The notes beneath the pieces were generated by a model, which was not told where the DNA came from, did not search any database, and saw only the letters and a list, made by a program, of their open reading frames with translations. 64,000 nt of DNA from Litorimonas sp046250185 (GTDB taxonomy: Bacteria; Pseudomonadota; Alphaproteobacteria; Caulobacterales; Maricaulaceae). Made by a program: the position numbers and the translations under genes. The DNA lies in the NCBI RefSeq assembly GCF_046250185.1, contig NZ_CP176469.1; one strand, 5' to 3'. This document shows positions 34,331 through 43,490 of the stretch, piece after piece; the first letter of the stretch is position 1; the number at the start of each line of letters is the position of its first letter.

Positions 34331-37168
34331 ATGACGCTTTTAATTGAAAAAGATTACGGCACGCCAGCGTCCAAATCTGACGAGATGGTCACGCTGAAAA
34401 TCGACGGCGAAGAGATCACGGTGCCTGCGGGAACATCTGTCATGCGCGCAGCCGCCGAAGCCGGTATCGCGATCCCGAAACTCTGCGCAACGGATAGCTT
34501 GGACGCCTTTGGCTCCTGTCGTTTGTGCGTCTGCAAAATCGACGGTAAGCGCGGCACACCCGCCTCTTGCACCACCCCTGTCGAAGCTGGCATGGCCGTG
34601 ACCACAGAAGATGATCAGATCAAGAAAATTCGCCGCGGCGTGATGGAGCTTTATCTGTCAGACCATCCTGTAGACGCGATGGCGCAGCCTGGTGGCAAGG
34701 AGAGTGAGTTCTTCAAAATGGTCGAAGAGGTTGGTGTGACGTCCGTGCCTTATGGCCTCGCGGGCGCTAATCATCTGGACGCTGAAATTGACGCGACCAA
34801 TCCTTATTTCGTCTTTGATGAGAGCAAGTGTATTCTTTGCTCCCGCTGCGTCCGTGCCTGTTCTGAAACGCAAGGCACCTTCGCGCTGACCGTCGAAGGT
34901 CGCGGGTTTAAGTCCAAGATTTCAGCGTCTATGGACGAAACTTTTATGGAGAGCGAATGTGTATCTTGCGGCGCTTGTGTGCAGGCTTGCCCGACGACAT
35001 CGCTGCAGGAAAAATCCGTAATCGAACAAGGCATGCCCGACCGTACAGTTCTGACGACTTGCGCGTATTGCGGCGTCGGCTGTTCGTTTAAAGCCGAGCT
35101 AAAAGGCGAAGAGGTCATCCGCATGGTGCCGTGGAAAGACGGCAAAGCCAATCACGGCCATAGCTGCGTCAAAGGCCGTTTTGCCTTCGGCTATGCCACC
35201 CATCGAGACCGCATCACGGAACCGATGATCCGTGAAAATATCACAGATGCGTGGCGCACGGTATCGTGGGAAGAGGCCTATAAATTCTCCGCTGACCGCC
35301 TGAAAGCGGCTCAGGCCAAATACGGCGTCAAAGCGATTGGCGGGATCACGTCGTCGCGCTGTACCAATGAAGAAGTCTGGGTCGTGCAACGCCTGATCCG
35401 CCAAGCGTTCGGCAATAACAATGTCGATACTTGCGCGCGGGTTTGCCACTCGCCAACGGGTTACGGCTTGAAGCAGACCTTCGGCGAATCTGCCGGCACA
35501 CAGAACTTCGATTCTGTCGAACATGCTGATTGTATTCTCGTGATTGGCTCAAACCCGACCGACGCACACCCTGTATTCGGGAGCCAGATGAAGCGCCGCT
35601 TGCGCGAAGGCGCGAAGTTAATTGTCGCTGATCCGCGCGCGATTGATTTGGTGCAAAGCCCGCATATTAAAGCGGAATATCACCTACAGTTGCAGCCGGG
35701 AACCAATGTCGCGCTGATCAATGGCCTTGCCCATGTAGCGGCGAAAGAAGGTCTGTTGGATGAAGACTTCATTAGCGCTCGCACGGAAATGGACAGCTAC
35801 CGCGAGTGGAAAGCGCAGATTCTCGATGACGCAAACTCGCCCGAAAATGTCTCGAAGATTACGGGCGTGCCGGTAGATGATATTATCAATGCGGCTCGCA
35901 TGTTTGCGACAGAGAAAAACTCCGCGATCTATTACGGCCTCGGCGTGACCGAACATAGCCAGGGCTCGACCATGGTCATGGGCATGGCGAACCTCGCAAT
36001 GGCGACGGGCAATATTGGCCGCCCAGGCGTGGGTGTGAACCCGATGCGCGGGCAAAACAATGTGCAAGGCTCCTGCGATATGGGCAGTTTCCCGCACGAA
36101 TTATCTGGCTACCGCCCTGTTGGCGACGATGCCGCTCGCGGCCTGTTTGAACGCAAATGGGGATCAGAGCTGGACCCTGTGCCGGGCTACCGTATTCCTA
36201 ACATGTTCGACGAAGCCATTGGCGGCAATTACAAAGGCATGTATATTCAGGGCGAAGACGTGGCGCAGTCTGATCCCAATATTCAACATGTCGAAGCTGC
36301 TTTGAAAGCGCTGGATATTCTGATTGTCCAAGATTTATTTCTGAACGAAACCGCGCGCTTTGCGCACGTCTTTTTGCCGGGGACTAGCTTCCTTGAAAAG
36401 GACGGAACATTCATCAATGCAGAGCGCCGCATCAACCGGGTCCGCCCTGTCATGGACCCAATCACGGGCAAGCATGAGTGGGAAGTGACGCAAGATTTGG
36501 GCCGTGCGCTCGGCATTGATATGGGCTTTTCGTCCTCGTCTGAAATCATGGACGAGATCGCTGATTTGACGCCGCAATTTGCCAATGTCTCTTTTGACGT
36601 TTTAGACGCGGCGGGCAGTTTGCAGTGGCCAGTCAATGATGAGCTGCCGGACGGGGCAGAGATTATGCACGTCGGAGAGTTCACGCGCGGCAAAGGCAAG
36701 TTTGTGCCGACAGAATATGTGCCAACGCCAGAGCGGACAAATCGCCGTTTCCCGCTCATTCTGACGACAGGACGGATTCTCTCGCAGTATAATGTGGGGG
36801 CGCAGACACGTCGGACAGAGAATAATTTATGGTGGGAAGAAGATGTGCTGGAAATCCATCCATCAGACGCAGAAGCACAGGGTATTCAAGACGGTCAATG
36901 GGTGTCGCTAAAGTCTCGCAAAGGCGAAATTTCTCTACGCGCGAAACACTCGTCCCGCATGGCGCCGGGCGTTGTCTATACGACCTTCCATCACCCCGAC
37001 ACGGGGGCGAATGTTGTGACAACGGACAATGTCGATTGGGCGACAAGCTGCCCTGAGTATAAGGTGACTGCGGTTGCTGTGGCCCCCGCCAATCACAAAT
37101 CTGATTGGCAGCAGGACTACCAAGAGCAGCTCTCCGAATACCGCAAAATCGAAGAGCCTGCCGAGTAG
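34331..37168 (+). CDS. fdsA: NAD-dependent formate dehydrogenase, molybdenum alpha subunit
   Basis: A 945-residue bis-MGD oxidoreductase. An N-terminal [2Fe-2S] ferredoxin domain (CATDSLDAFGSCRLCVC) is followed by a His-Cys3-type and two [4Fe-4S] motifs (CILCSRCVRAC; CVSCGACVQACP), then the molybdopterin domain with its own [4Fe-4S] cluster (TCAYCGVGC, HSCVKGRFAFG). The Mo ligand is Cys372 in VDTCARVCHSPTG, so this is the cysteine and not the selenocysteine form. The FdsA enzyme is an oxygen-tolerant formate oxidiser that reduces NAD+. It gives the terminal step for carbon released as formate by Fhs. Complete and of normal length. Confidence 0.96.
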   Translation: MTLLIEKDYGTPASKSDEMVTLKIDGEEITVPAGTSVMRAAAEAGIAIPKLCATDSLDAFGSCRLCVCKIDGKRGTPASCTTPVEAGMAVTTEDDQIKKIRRGVMELYLSDHPVDAMAQPGGKESEFFKMVEEVGVTSVPYGLAGANHLDAEIDATNPYFVFDESKCILCSRCVRACSETQGTFALTVEGRGFKSKISASMDETFMESECVSCGACVQACPTTSLQEKSVIEQGMPDRTVLTTCAYCGVGCSFKAELKGEEVIRMVPWKDGKANHGHSCVKGRFAFGYATHRDRITEPMIRENITDAWRTVSWEEAYKFSADRLKAAQAKYGVKAIGGITSSRCTNEEVWVVQRLIRQAFGNNNVDTCARVCHSPTGYGLKQTFGESAGTQNFDSVEHADCILVIGSNPTDAHPVFGSQMKRRLREGAKLIVADPRAIDLVQSPHIKAEYHLQLQPGTNVALINGLAHVAAKEGLLDEDFISARTEMDSYREWKAQILDDANSPENVSKITGVPVDDIINAARMFATEKNSAIYYGLGVTEHSQGSTMVMGMANLAMATGNIGRPGVGVNPMRGQNNVQGSCDMGSFPHELSGYRPVGDDAARGLFERKWGSELDPVPGYRIPNMFDEAIGGNYKGMYIQGEDVAQSDPNIQHVEAALKALDILIVQDLFLNETARFAHVFLPGTSFLEKDGTFINAERRINRVRPVMDPITGKHEWEVTQDLGRALGIDMGFSSSSEIMDEIADLTPQFANVSFDVLDAAGSLQWPVNDELPDGAEIMHVGEFTRGKGKFVPTEYVPTPERTNRRFPLILTTGRILSQYNVGAQTRRTENNLWWEEDVLEIHPSDAEAQGIQDGQWVSLKSRKGEISLRAKHSSRMAPGVVYTTFHHPDTGANVVTTDNVDWATSCPEYKVTAVAVAPANHKSDWQQDYQEQLSEYRKIEEPAE

Positions 37169-37170
37169 CC

Positions 37171-37956
37171 ATGTTCCCTGTGCGCGTTCACGGCGAGGCG
37201 CGTCCGACGGCTCGCAAAATTAAGGCGGGGGCTGGCGACTGGTTCATTCCAGAAGAAGTCCCCATCGCGTTCGTGTTCAATCGCCGTAATTATGCGGTGA
37301 TGATGGGCACGCCTGATGACCTGACAGACTTCGCACTGGGCTTTGCTTTGACAGAACAAGTTGTGCGCAGCGCAGATGAGATTGTCTCGCTAGATATTCA
37401 CCTGTCCGACAAGGGCGCGGACCTGAGGTTTAAAATTGCTGACCTTGCGCTGGAGCGGCTCGACGTGACGCAGCGCCGCCGCAATATGATTGGATCGGCG
37501 AGTTGCGGTCTGTGTGGCTTGGAGAACGCAGATACGTTGTTCAAGGTTTTGCCCAAAGTTGCCAACGCGGCGATTGACCTCTCAAGTGAAGCTACAGCCC
37601 GCGCAATATCGGCCTTGCGAAACGTACAGCCGCTCAACCAACAAACGCGGTCTGTTCACGGCGCAGCTTGGGTCAACCATAGTGGCGACATTGCATTATT
37701 GCGCGAAGATGTTGGGCGGCACAATGCGCTGGATAAATTGCTCGGCGCGATGGCGCGGGATGAAATCGACCCGTCAACGGGGTTTGTTCTGATGTCCTCC
37801 CGCTGTTCTTACGAAATCGTAGAGAAAGCGGCGCGGCGCGGTGTGCAGGCTATATTATCCATTTCAGGCCCGACAGCCTTCGCGCTCCGCAAAGCGCGTG
37901 AGGCGAATTTGACGATTTATGCGAGATCAGGCGACGTTGCTGTCAAATTGCAATGA
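37171..37956 (+). CDS. fdhD: formate dehydrogenase sulfurtransferase FdhD/FdsC
   Basis: A 261-residue accessory protein starting at ATG 37171, two bases after the fdsA stop; an earlier in-frame start would lie inside fdsA. The catalytic cysteine pair is in GSASCGLCGLENAD (about residue 112), and the C-terminal half shows REDVGRHNALDKL and SSRCSYEIVEKAAR. FdhD/FdsC transfers sulfur to the molybdenum cofactor and is needed for active enzyme. The small FdsD subunit that often follows is not found in the next 320 bases. Confidence 0.94.
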   Translation: MFPVRVHGEARPTARKIKAGAGDWFIPEEVPIAFVFNRRNYAVMMGTPDDLTDFALGFALTEQVVRSADEIVSLDIHLSDKGADLRFKIADLALERLDVTQRRRNMIGSASCGLCGLENADTLFKVLPKVANAAIDLSSEATARAISALRNVQPLNQQTRSVHGAAWVNHSGDIALLREDVGRHNALDKLLGAMARDEIDPSTGFVLMSSRCSYEIVEKAARRGVQAILSISGPTAFALRKAREANLTIYARSGDVAVKLQ

Positions 37957-38280
37957 CGCTTCACATTGATGCTGCGATAAGCGGCAAATAACCCAAATGC
38001 CTGCCCCGCACATGTGCGTCGCCTGTCAATTTAATCGCAAAACCTGCCGTGGATTATCATCACAATAGAGAGTGGCGTAAGCAAGCTTGTCTGCTAATTC
38101 GCTGAAAGGTTGTGCTATGTACATCGCACTTTTGCTCATTTCGAGCCTTATCTATAACCGCTAAAATCGCTGCATTGAGGCTTGCGCCCACTCGCTAACC
38201 CTCATATGGCGGACTTGCCGAATGATCGGTGACGCGGTGTAACTGGAGTATCCCAGTCACGGTATTTGAAGGTGACAGCG
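37957..38280. other. intergenic region between fdhD and the MFS gene
   Basis: I found no gene here; the only ATG frames give peptides of 12-15 residues. An imperfect inverted repeat (GTAACTGG at 38239-38246 and CCAGTCAC at 38253-38260, one mismatch) lies 20 bases before the MFS start and may be a regulatory site. No T-rich terminator is seen after fdhD. Confidence 0.5.
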
Positions 38281-39552
38281 ATGCGCACTGTCCTCGGTTC
38301 TGTTGGAACTTTGCTCCTATCTGCGGCGATCTTGCTCGCGGGCGGCGGGCTTTTGGCAACGCTTGTAGCTGTCCGTGCCGATGGGGAAGGCTTTCCACTT
38401 GAGGCGATTGGTCTTCTGACATCAGGCTATTATGCAGGTTTTATGGCAGGTTGTCTGGCGACTCCATTCCTTGTAAAACGCGTGGGCCATGTGCGCGTTT
38501 TTGCAGCCTTATCAGCGTTGACCGCCGCCGCTGTTCTTTTTCATGTCATTGCCATTAATGTCCCTGTCTGGTTTGTGCTGCGTATCCTGACGGGCTTTGC
38601 TTTTGCCGGGCTCTACATGTTGATCGAAAGTTGGATCAATGAACAGACCCCGAATGAGCAGCGGGGGCAAGTGCTATCCATTTACCGCATGGTGGATTTG
38701 GGCGCCGTGACAGCAGGGCAGTTCATGCTCACGCTCGCCGATCCGCAAGGCTTTGTTCTCTTCTCAGTCGTCGCGATTTGCGTGTGCTTAGCTATCTTCC
38801 CGATCTCGCTTTCAACGTCCAAAGCCCCGATGGCGGTGACGACGACTTCGTTGAACATCAAAAAATTACTCAAGACAGTCCCTCTGGCGGGTGTGGGGTG
38901 TTTTGCGGTCGGTCTTGCCAATGGATCTTTCTGGGCGCTGGCCCCTGTATTTGTGCGTCAACTTGGCCACCCAGTCGTCGTCATTTCACTTTTTATGAGT
39001 ATTGCTATTGCCACGGGCGCTCTGCTGCAATGGCCCGTTGGGTTTCTATCTGACAAATTTGGACGTCGGAAACTGATCATTGCGATGTCAGCTTTGGCGG
39101 CTGGTGCGGGGTATTTTTTATGGCACTATTCGCCGCAATCAGTCATGCTGATGCTGGTGGGGGGCGCGCTTTATGGTGGGTTCGGGATGCAGCTTTACGG
39201 CCTATCCGCCGCACACGCCAATGACCATGCGGAGCCCCATGAATTTGTCTCTATCAGTGGCGGGCTATTGCTCATCTACGGCATTGGGTCGATCATAGGG
39301 CCGTCTCTCGCGCCGTTTGTCATGTCCGCATTTGAGCCCTCAGCCATGTTTGCATTTACCGGTGTCGTTCACGCCATGTTGATGCTCTATGCCCTCTACC
39401 GGCGGGTGCAACATGACGGGCCAGAAAAGCCTAAGCGCTTTGTGTCCATGCCGCGTCCGCGCTCTATGATGGCTATTTTGCGCGCTGACCCGCGGGTAAA
39501 ACGGCCTAAAAAGCCAAAGAAAACCAAGGGCGCCGAACTTGATAATTTATAG
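38281..39552 (+). CDS. major facilitator superfamily transporter, YcaD-like
   Basis: A 423-residue membrane protein with about 12 hydrophobic segments, starting at ATG 38281. The loop 2-3 region reads GFMAGCLATPFLVKRVGHVRVF, and the second half carries FLSDKFGRRKLII, the MFS signature. SWINEQTPNEQRGQVLSIYRM resembles the YcaD/TsgA-like group. The C-terminus is basic and cytoplasmic (KRPKKPKKTKG). The substrate is unknown. Its last 6 bases overlap the stop of the convergent GbdR-type regulator. Confidence 0.88.
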   Translation: MRTVLGSVGTLLLSAAILLAGGGLLATLVAVRADGEGFPLEAIGLLTSGYYAGFMAGCLATPFLVKRVGHVRVFAALSALTAAAVLFHVIAINVPVWFVLRILTGFAFAGLYMLIESWINEQTPNEQRGQVLSIYRMVDLGAVTAGQFMLTLADPQGFVLFSVVAICVCLAIFPISLSTSKAPMAVTTTSLNIKKLLKTVPLAGVGCFAVGLANGSFWALAPVFVRQLGHPVVVISLFMSIAIATGALLQWPVGFLSDKFGRRKLIIAMSALAAGAGYFLWHYSPQSVMLMLVGGALYGGFGMQLYGLSAAHANDHAEPHEFVSISGGLLLIYGIGSIIGPSLAPFVMSAFEPSAMFAFTGVVHAMLMLYALYRRVQHDGPEKPKRFVSMPRPRSMMAILRADPRVKRPKKPKKTKGAELDNL

Positions 39553-40503
39553 GCGCTCTGCATTCGGTGAATGACCAAAGTGCTTTTTATACGCCTGCGA
39601 GAAATGGGATGAAGAATTAAACCCTGCCGCAAATCCGACTTCTAAAATCGACATTGTCGTGCGCCGCAAAAACTGCCGCGCTCGGTTCAAGCGCAGATTG
39701 AGGTAATAGCGGGCGGGTGTTGTGGATAGCTGTGATTGGAACAGACGTTCAAGTTGGCGCACGGAAATATCGATCTCACTCGCCAAGCGCTCAAGGCTGA
39801 TCGGGTTTTCCGTGTGCGCTTCCATATATCCAATCGCGGCGAGCAGTTTCGGGTGGGTAATGCCCGTACGGTATTCAATCGCCATGCGCTGATTATCTTG
39901 CGGCTCTCGCACAAAATTATGTAACATTTGCTCCGCGACGTTCAGGGCCAGCGTACTGCCGTGATCAAGCTTGATCGAGTAGATCATCATGTCCAGCGGG
40001 GCGGTACCGCCTGAACACGTATAGCGGTTACGATCAATTTCAAACAAAGTCGCAGTAATATCGAGGTTTGGAAAAACTTCTTTGAATGTCTCCACATCCT
40101 CCCAGTGGATCGTGCAACGATACCCGGTCAACACGCCCGCATCTGCGAGGGCGAAAGATCCCGTGCAAACGGCACCGATGGCTTTCCCGCGCCGCACAAG
40201 ACTGCGGATTTCATTGCGCAACGGATTGCCCAAATATTTCACAGGCCGCAGGCCCGCGCAGACAAAAACAGCATCGCAATCACTCGCGCGTAACGCGCCG
40301 TCAGGTGTCAGCTTCACACGATTACTGGCCGTCACAGGCAGGCCGTCTAGCGAAAGGGTCGTCCACTCATAGAGAGGTTCTCGGGAAAGACGATTGGCCG
40401 CTCGGAGGGGCTCAATACAGGCCGTAAAGGCGATCATCGAAAATTCGGGCAGTAGCAAGAAGCCAATACGCTGCGGCTTGGACTGGCTATTGTGCCCAAA
40501 CAT
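39547..40503 (-). CDS. GbdR-type AraC regulator with DJ-1/PfpI domain
   Basis: A 318-residue regulator: an N-terminal class I glutamine amidotransferase-like domain (IGFLLLPEFSMIAFTACIEPLRAAN; GAVCTGSFALADAG near residue 115) and a C-terminal AraC helix-turn-helix (LERLASEIDISVRQLERLF, then ILEVGFAAGFNSSSHFSQAYKKHFG). This is the GbdR/CdhR/ArgR architecture. GbdR activates glycine betaine and dimethylglycine catabolism in pseudomonads. The MIAFTACIEPLRAANRLS string fits the GbdR group well. Cotranscribed with the DUF1289 gene, divergent from the corrinoid operon, which it may control together with the sox operons. Confidence 0.87.
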   Translation of the reverse strand: MFGHNSQSKPQRIGFLLLPEFSMIAFTACIEPLRAANRLSREPLYEWTTLSLDGLPVTASNRVKLTPDGALRASDCDAVFVCAGLRPVKYLGNPLRNEIRSLVRRGKAIGAVCTGSFALADAGVLTGYRCTIHWEDVETFKEVFPNLDITATLFEIDRNRYTCSGGTAPLDMMIYSIKLDHGSTLALNVAEQMLHNFVREPQDNQRMAIEYRTGITHPKLLAAIGYMEAHTENPISLERLASEIDISVRQLERLFQSQLSTTPARYYLNLRLNRARQFLRRTTMSILEVGFAAGFNSSSHFSQAYKKHFGHSPNAERL

Positions 40504-40509
40504 ATAAGA

Positions 40510-40764
40510 TTATGTGCGCTTGCGCTTATTCACGCGCCGACGGGCGCGGCGTTCCTCACGAAGCTTGATCAGCGGAGGCATCCGGCCTGGGAGTTCTGCC
40601 AATATAGCTTGGCGTTCTTCGGGCGTCTTCTCGGTCCAATAAGAAATTTCGTCTTGCGTTCGTCCGCAGCCAAAGCACAGCCCGCTCTCACGCTCCATGG
40701 AGCAGACCAACTGACAAGGGTTATCCTCTGGTTCAATATCTAGTCCGTCTAATTTGTCGGTCAT
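40510..40764 (-). CDS. DUF1289 small cysteine protein
   Basis: An 84-residue protein with the DUF1289 signature: NPCQLVCSMERESGLCFGCG followed by RTQDEISYW and TPEERQAILAELP. The four cysteines suggest metal or cluster binding, but the function is unknown. The C-terminus is strongly basic (EERRARRRVNKRKR). It lies 6 bases upstream of the GbdR-type gene and probably heads its transcript. Confidence 0.9.
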   Translation of the reverse strand: MTDKLDGLDIEPEDNPCQLVCSMERESGLCFGCGRTQDEISYWTEKTPEERQAILAELPGRMPPLIKLREERRARRRVNKRKRT

Positions 40765-40930
40765 AATGGGCTCTTAACCAGTCGTGGTGGGCGCGTGATC
40801 TTGCGGATACCATCTGTGCGTAAATTTCAAAACCGTCAAGCCGTCTCGCGCAGGGGCGATCACCATATGAATTAGTTATCCTGTCTATAAGTGCAGGCTT
40901 GAAAGTTCTGGCTTATGAGGGATAGTGGCA

Positions 40931-40960
40931 GAAATTACTATGTCGTGAAATAGTAATTTC
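40931..40960. promoter_or_regulatory. perfect inverted repeat upstream of fhs
   Basis: GAAATTACTA (40931-40940) and TAGTAATTTC (40951-40960) form a perfect 10+10 inverted repeat with a 10-base spacer, 75 bases upstream of fhs and within the 271-base divergent region 40765-41035. No T-run follows, so it is more likely an operator or 5' leader hairpin than a terminator. I did not recognise a cobalamin, SAM or folate riboswitch in this region. Confidence 0.5.
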
Positions 40961-41035
40961 ATGTCGTAAAAATACATGCGACATTGTGGGCGTGCGCTAA
41001 ACGAATATTAAATTTGACCCTGAAAGGTCCAGACT

Positions 41036-42736
41036 ATGAGCCAGCAAAACCTTCCCGCTCCGGGCGCGCCTGATATCGAAATCGCTCGCGCTGCCAAGAT
41101 GAAGTCCCTCTTGCCTCTTGCTAAAGAGACGCTGGGGATTCCTGCCGAAGCGCTCGTGCCTTTTGGTCACTACAAGGCCAAGCTGTCGCTCGATTATATT
41201 GATAGTTTGAAAGATAAGCCAAATGGGAAGCTGGTCCTCGTGACGGCTGTGACGCCAACGCCTGCGGGTGAGGGGAAGACGACGACCTCTGTGGGTCTGA
41301 ATGATGGGCTCAACCGCATTGGTGTGCAGTCCATGGTTTGCTTGCGGGAGCCGTCTCTTGGGCCATGTTTTGGTATGAAGGGCGGAGCCGCAGGCGGAGG
41401 TCGCGCGCAGGTCATTCCGATGGAAGACATCAACTTGCATTTCAACGGTGATTTCCACGCGATCACATCGGCCCACTCGCTGATCTCGGCCATGCTCGAC
41501 AATCATATGCAGTGGGGCAATGAGCTGGATATTGACCCGCGCCGCATAACGTGGCGTCGCGTTGTCGATATGAATGACCGCGCTCTGCGCCATATCGTTA
41601 TGGGCCTTGGCGGGCCGACACAAGGCGTTGTTCGCGAGGGCGGCTTTGACATTACTGTCGCGTCAGAGATCATGGCAATCTTCTGCCTCGCGACAGATCT
41701 AAAAGACCTGCAAAAGCGGATTGGCGATATTATTGTCGCGAAGACGTATAAAAAGAAATCAGTCACTGTCCGCGATTTGGGTTGTGACGGCGCGGTTACA
41801 GTCTTGCTTAAAGACGCGTTCCAGCCCAACCTTGTGCAATCAATCGAGCATAATCTAGCCTTTATCCATGGCGGCCCATTTGCCAATATCGCCCATGGCT
41901 GTAACTCAGTTGTTGCGACGCAGACAGCCTTGAAGATGACAGATGTGGTCGTGACCGAAGCGGGCTTTGGGGCCGATCTGGGTGCAGAAAAATTCCTTGA
42001 TATTAAGTGCCGCCAATCAGGGCTGCGGCCTGATGCTGTGGTTTTGGTTTGCACAATCCGCGCGATGAAGATGCAGGGCGGTGTGGCCAAGGACGACTTG
42101 ACGCCCGCCAATGTCGAGGCTGTCCGCGCGGGTTGCGTGAATGTGGAGCGTCATATCCAAAATTTGAAGAAGTTCGGTGTAACGCCTGTCGTGTCGATCA
42201 ACCACTTCGTCCACGATACTGATGCCGAAATCGACGTGGTCAAAGAGGTCTGTGACCGCGAAGGCGTGCCGATGGTGATTGCGCGTCATTGGGCCGAGGG
42301 GGGCGCTGGCGCTGAAGACCTCGCACACGCCGTCAAAGCGCAGTTGGACAAGCCAAAGCCAACCATCAAAATGATGTATGAAGACAGCGACAAACTGGCC
42401 GTCAAAATTGAGAAAGTGGCCAAGGAAATTTACCGCGCCGACGCGGTTGTCCTTTCGGCGGAAACGAAAAGCGCGTTTCGCCAGATCGAGAAAATGGGCT
42501 TTGGTCATTTGCCAGTCTGTATTGCGAAGACACAATCCAGCTTCTCCACCGATCCAAAACAGCTTGGCGCAACGTCAGGACATACGGTAGAAGTACGTGA
42601 AGCAACTCTCAATGCGGGCGCAGGTTTTGTGGTCGCGGTCTGCGGCACGATCATGCGTATGCCTGGTTTGCCGCGTCATCCCGCCGCGCTTGATATTGGG
42701 TTGGATGAAGATGGTCAAATTGTTGGACTTGCGTAG
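41036..42736 (+). CDS. fhs: formate-tetrahydrofolate ligase
   Basis: A 566-residue enzyme with the ATP-binding motif TPTPAGEGKTTTSVGLNDGL near residue 77 and CLREPSLGPCFGMKGGAAGG. Fhs interconverts formate, THF and ATP with 10-formyl-THF. Here, at the head of a methyl-transfer operon and close to formate dehydrogenase, the reverse (formate-releasing, ATP-forming) direction is likely. ATG 41036 lies after CTGAAAGG. FolD, needed between methylene-THF and formyl-THF, is not in the window. Length normal. Confidence 0.97.
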   Translation: MSQQNLPAPGAPDIEIARAAKMKSLLPLAKETLGIPAEALVPFGHYKAKLSLDYIDSLKDKPNGKLVLVTAVTPTPAGEGKTTTSVGLNDGLNRIGVQSMVCLREPSLGPCFGMKGGAAGGGRAQVIPMEDINLHFNGDFHAITSAHSLISAMLDNHMQWGNELDIDPRRITWRRVVDMNDRALRHIVMGLGGPTQGVVREGGFDITVASEIMAIFCLATDLKDLQKRIGDIIVAKTYKKKSVTVRDLGCDGAVTVLLKDAFQPNLVQSIEHNLAFIHGGPFANIAHGCNSVVATQTALKMTDVVVTEAGFGADLGAEKFLDIKCRQSGLRPDAVVLVCTIRAMKMQGGVAKDDLTPANVEAVRAGCVNVERHIQNLKKFGVTPVVSINHFVHDTDAEIDVVKEVCDREGVPMVIARHWAEGGAGAEDLAHAVKAQLDKPKPTIKMMYEDSDKLAVKIEKVAKEIYRADAVVLSAETKSAFRQIEKMGFGHLPVCIAKTQSSFSTDPKQLGATSGHTVEVREATLNAGAGFVVAVCGTIMRMPGLPRHPAALDIGLDEDGQIVGLA

Positions 42737-42756
42737 AATAATATCGTAAAGACATC

Positions 42757-42778
42757 CATATAAAGAAAACTTTATATG
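42757..42778. promoter_or_regulatory. palindrome upstream of the corrinoid protein gene
   Basis: CATATAAAG (42757-42765) and CTTTATATG (42770-42778) are perfect 9+9 inverted repeats separated by AAAA, in the 58-base gap between fhs and the corrinoid protein gene. The right arm ends 6 bases before the GGAG ribosome-binding site. It may be an operator for an internal promoter, or a translation-control hairpin. The form resembles palindromes of SAM- or SAH-sensing ArsR-type regulators, but I cannot confirm this match. Confidence 0.5.
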
Positions 42779-42794
42779 ATTTATGGAGCCTCAG

Positions 42795-43484
42795 ATGAGT
42801 GATCAAGACACAGAAATCATCCTACGGGATTTGGACGACACTGAACTTGTCCAGCAAATGATGGATGATCTCTATGACGGGATGATCCCCGAAGTGACAG
42901 AGGGAACCCAAATCCTGCTGGAACGTGGCTGGGACGCCAATATGGTTCTCAACGACGCGCTTGTCGAAGGGATGCGGATTGTGGGCGAGGATTTCCGTGA
43001 CGGTATCTTGTTTGTGCCAGAAGTTCTGCAAAGCGCAAATTCGATGAAGGGCGGCATGGAATTGCTGCGCCCGATCCTTGCCGTGTCTGATAATAATTCC
43101 AGCCTCGGCACTTATGTCATCGGCACAGTAAAAGGCGATATTCACGACATCGGTAAAAATCTAGTCGGCATGATGCTCGAAGGTGCGGGCTTTGAAGTCA
43201 TTGACCTCGGTATCAATACGCCTGTCGAGGAATATCTCGAAGCGATTGATAAGCACAATCCGAGCATTTTGGGCATGTCCGCTCTGCTGACCACGACCAT
43301 GCCATATATGGGTGTTGTGATTGAAGAATTGGACAAGCGCGGTATCCTCAAAGAGCTACCTGTTATGGTCGGCGGTGCGCCGCTGAACCAAGAATTTGCT
43401 GACGCAATCAACGCCCACACCTATGGCCGCGATGCCGCGATGAGCGCAGAGCTCGCCAAAGCTATCATGGGTAAAAACCGCTAG
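42795..43484 (+). CDS. corrinoid-binding methyl-carrier protein
   Basis: A 229-residue MtbC/MtaC/MttC-type corrinoid protein: an N-terminal helical cap (residues about 10-95, with EGMRIVGEDFRDGILFVPEVL) and a C-terminal Rossmann B12-binding domain. The lower cobalt ligand is His117 in GTVKGDIHDIGKNLVG (DxHxxG motif), with MSALLTTTMPYM and MVGGAPLNQEF further on. It shuttles a methyl group between the MttB-family enzyme and the THF methyltransferase. ATG 42795 is chosen because GGAG lies 8 bases upstream; ATG 42783 lacks a site. Confidence 0.95.
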   Translation: MSDQDTEIILRDLDDTELVQQMMDDLYDGMIPEVTEGTQILLERGWDANMVLNDALVEGMRIVGEDFRDGILFVPEVLQSANSMKGGMELLRPILAVSDNNSSLGTYVIGTVKGDIHDIGKNLVGMMLEGAGFEVIDLGINTPVEEYLEAIDKHNPSILGMSALLTTTMPYMGVVIEELDKRGILKELPVMVGGAPLNQEFADAINAHTYGRDAAMSAELAKAIMGKNR

Positions 43485-43490
43485 GATTTT

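Noticed and set aside
40765..41035. Cobalamin or folate riboswitch upstream of fhs
   Set aside because: No B12-box-like or known folate/SAM motif could be recognised; only an inverted repeat is supported.
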